A stretch of DNA of 5,743 nt. Source: Nocardioidaceae bacterium. Lineage in GTDB: Bacteria > Actinomycetota > Actinomycetes > Propionibacteriales > Nocardioidaceae. The notes beneath the pieces were generated by a model. The model was not told the origin of the DNA and did not search any database. It worked only from the letters and a program-made list of their open reading frames with translations. The DNA lies in assembly GCA_013811715.1 (NCBI GenBank), contig JACCUS010000206.1:1-5743 (forward strand), given 5' to 3'. This document shows, piece after piece, positions 5,026 to 5,743 of the stretch; position 1 is the first letter of the stretch; the number at the start of each line of letters is the position of its first letter. A program made the position numbers and the translations under genes.

Positions 5026-5743
5026 TCACCGGTAGCGGGCCGGATCCGCGAGCAGCTCGTTCATCGCCCCGGACCGGAAGCCGACCGGGTCGACGAACGC
5101 ATCGTCGAATCCGGCACCTTGTACGACGCCGACCACCGCCTCAGCCGCCGCCGGGTCGGCCGAAAGCGCCTCCACCACGGCGGGGTCGAGCTCGATGCGG
5201 CCCCGGTCGCCGAGATCGCGCACCCGCAGGTTCGCCACGTCGATGCCACGGCCCGACAGCAGGTGGCGAAGGCCCGACTCCGCCCGCTCCACCCGGGACA
5301 GGCGCGCAGGCGTCACCTCGATGCCGTAGGCGATCCGAGACGACAGGCAGGCCGCCGCCGGCTTGTCCCACGTCGGCAGCCCCCAGCCGCGAGATGCCGC
5401 CCGGATCTGCGCCTTGGTGAGGCCCACATCGAGCAGCGGCGTGAAGGCGTCCCGGTCGGCGGCCGCCTTGATCCCCGGCCGGAACCCGGCCGTGGCGTCG
5501 TCGGCGTTGGTGCCGGTCGCCACCCCCGCGAATCCCAGCTCGGCGGAGATCGGCGTGAGCACCTCGATGAGCTCCGCCTTGCAGAAGTAGCAGCGGTCGC
5601 CGGCGTTGGCGCGATAGCCCTCGCGCTCGATCTCGTGCGTGGCCGGGGTCAGCTGACGTACGCCGAGACTGTCGCAGAACGCCTGAGCCGCGGCGAGCTC
5701 GGCCGCCGGCAGCGAGCCCGACAGGGCGGTGGCGGCGACGACC
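5026..5743 (-). CDS. larE: LarE-type ATP-dependent sulfur transferase (partial, N-terminus beyond right edge)
   Basis: From 5742 down to TGA at 5028-5026 there are 238 open codons. LarE belongs to the PP-loop ATP pyrophosphatases. It adenylates the pyridinium biscarboxylic acid mononucleotide and inserts sulfur to make the nickel-pincer nucleotide cofactor of lactate racemase-type enzymes, in the cytoplasm. Visible marks, counted from the edge, are the early SLPAAELAAAQAF segment, GDRCYFCKAEL (Cys51, Cys54), GVATGTNADD then GFRPG, LTKAQIRAASR, GLPTWDKPAAACLSSR (Cys132), and the C-terminal LRVRDLGDRGRIELD. About 40-50 residues, including the SGGVDS loop, should lie outside the window. The third cysteine matches the position of the sacrificial Cys176 of Lactobacillus LarE; the added CxxC suggests the iron-sulfur-cluster class. 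No larA, larB or larC is visible here. The cold-shock gene follows after 30 bases. Confidence 0.9.
   Translation of the reverse strand, partial: VVAATALSGSLPAAELAAAQAFCDSLGVRQLTPATHEIEREGYRANAGDRCYFCKAELIEVLTPISAELGFAGVATGTNADDATAGFRPGIKAAADRDAFTPLLDVGLTKAQIRAASRGWGLPTWDKPAAACLSSRIAYGIEVTPARLSRVERAESGLRHLLSGRGIDVANLRVRDLGDRGRIELDPAVVEALSADPAAAEAVVGVVQGAGFDDAFVDPVGFRSGAMNELLADPARYR

Noticed and set aside
1..5743. Search for a novel defence system, CRISPR array, retron, insertion sequence or tRNA
   Set aside because: No spaced repeats, transposase or reverse-transcriptase motifs, terminal inverted repeats or cloverleaf were seen. The genes are typical actinomycete housekeeping or conserved families.

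Overview
The window reads as ordinary chromosomal DNA of a high-GC actinomycete. The evidence is strong G/C preference at third codon positions, frequent GTG starts, two actinobacteria-restricted families of unknown function (DUF2530 and DUF3027), and a cold-shock protein with the long C-terminal extension known from mycobacterial CspB-like proteins. From memory, the cold-shock / MFS / DUF3027 / DUF2530 neighbourhood resembles the Mycobacterium tuberculosis Rv0871-Rv0879c region. I cannot name the genus. I see no mobile element, CRISPR array, tRNA, rRNA or toxin-antitoxin pair.

Layout from left to right. (1) At 1-125, minus strand, lies the N-terminal part of a protein that looks like a GNAT acetyltransferase half and runs off the left edge. 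(2) At 231-1697, minus strand, is an AzgA-type NCS2 purine permease. (3) At 1762-2118, plus strand, is a small two-helix DUF2530 membrane protein, divergent from the permease; the two appear to share a compact promoter with overlapping -10 hexamers. (4) At 2202-3035, minus strand, is a DUF3027 protein with a four-cysteine probable zinc site, convergent with DUF2530 across an 83-base spacer that holds an inverted repeat. (5) At 3106-4608, plus strand, is an MFS-type transporter with a basic tail of about 100 residues, divergent from DUF3027 across 70 bases. (6) At 4609-4995, minus strand, is a cold-shock-domain protein whose stop codon abuts the MFS stop. (7) From 5026 to the right edge, minus strand, is a LarE-type sulfur transferase truncated by the window, 30 bases upstream of the cold-shock gene.

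How the genes work together. No dedicated pathway can be read from the set. The permease would import adenine, guanine or hypoxanthine. LarE would supply sulfur for the nickel-pincer nucleotide cofactor, but no larA, larB or larC is in view. The cold-shock protein probably binds RNA or single-stranded DNA and is probably cotranscribed with larE. The DUF3027/MFS pair is divergent and seems conserved in actinobacteria, which hints at a shared but unknown role. The gene-free stretches are all under 110 bases. I did not find a convincing novel multi-gene system; the most useful leads are the three-cysteine LarE, the DUF3027/MFS pair and the overlapping divergent promoter.
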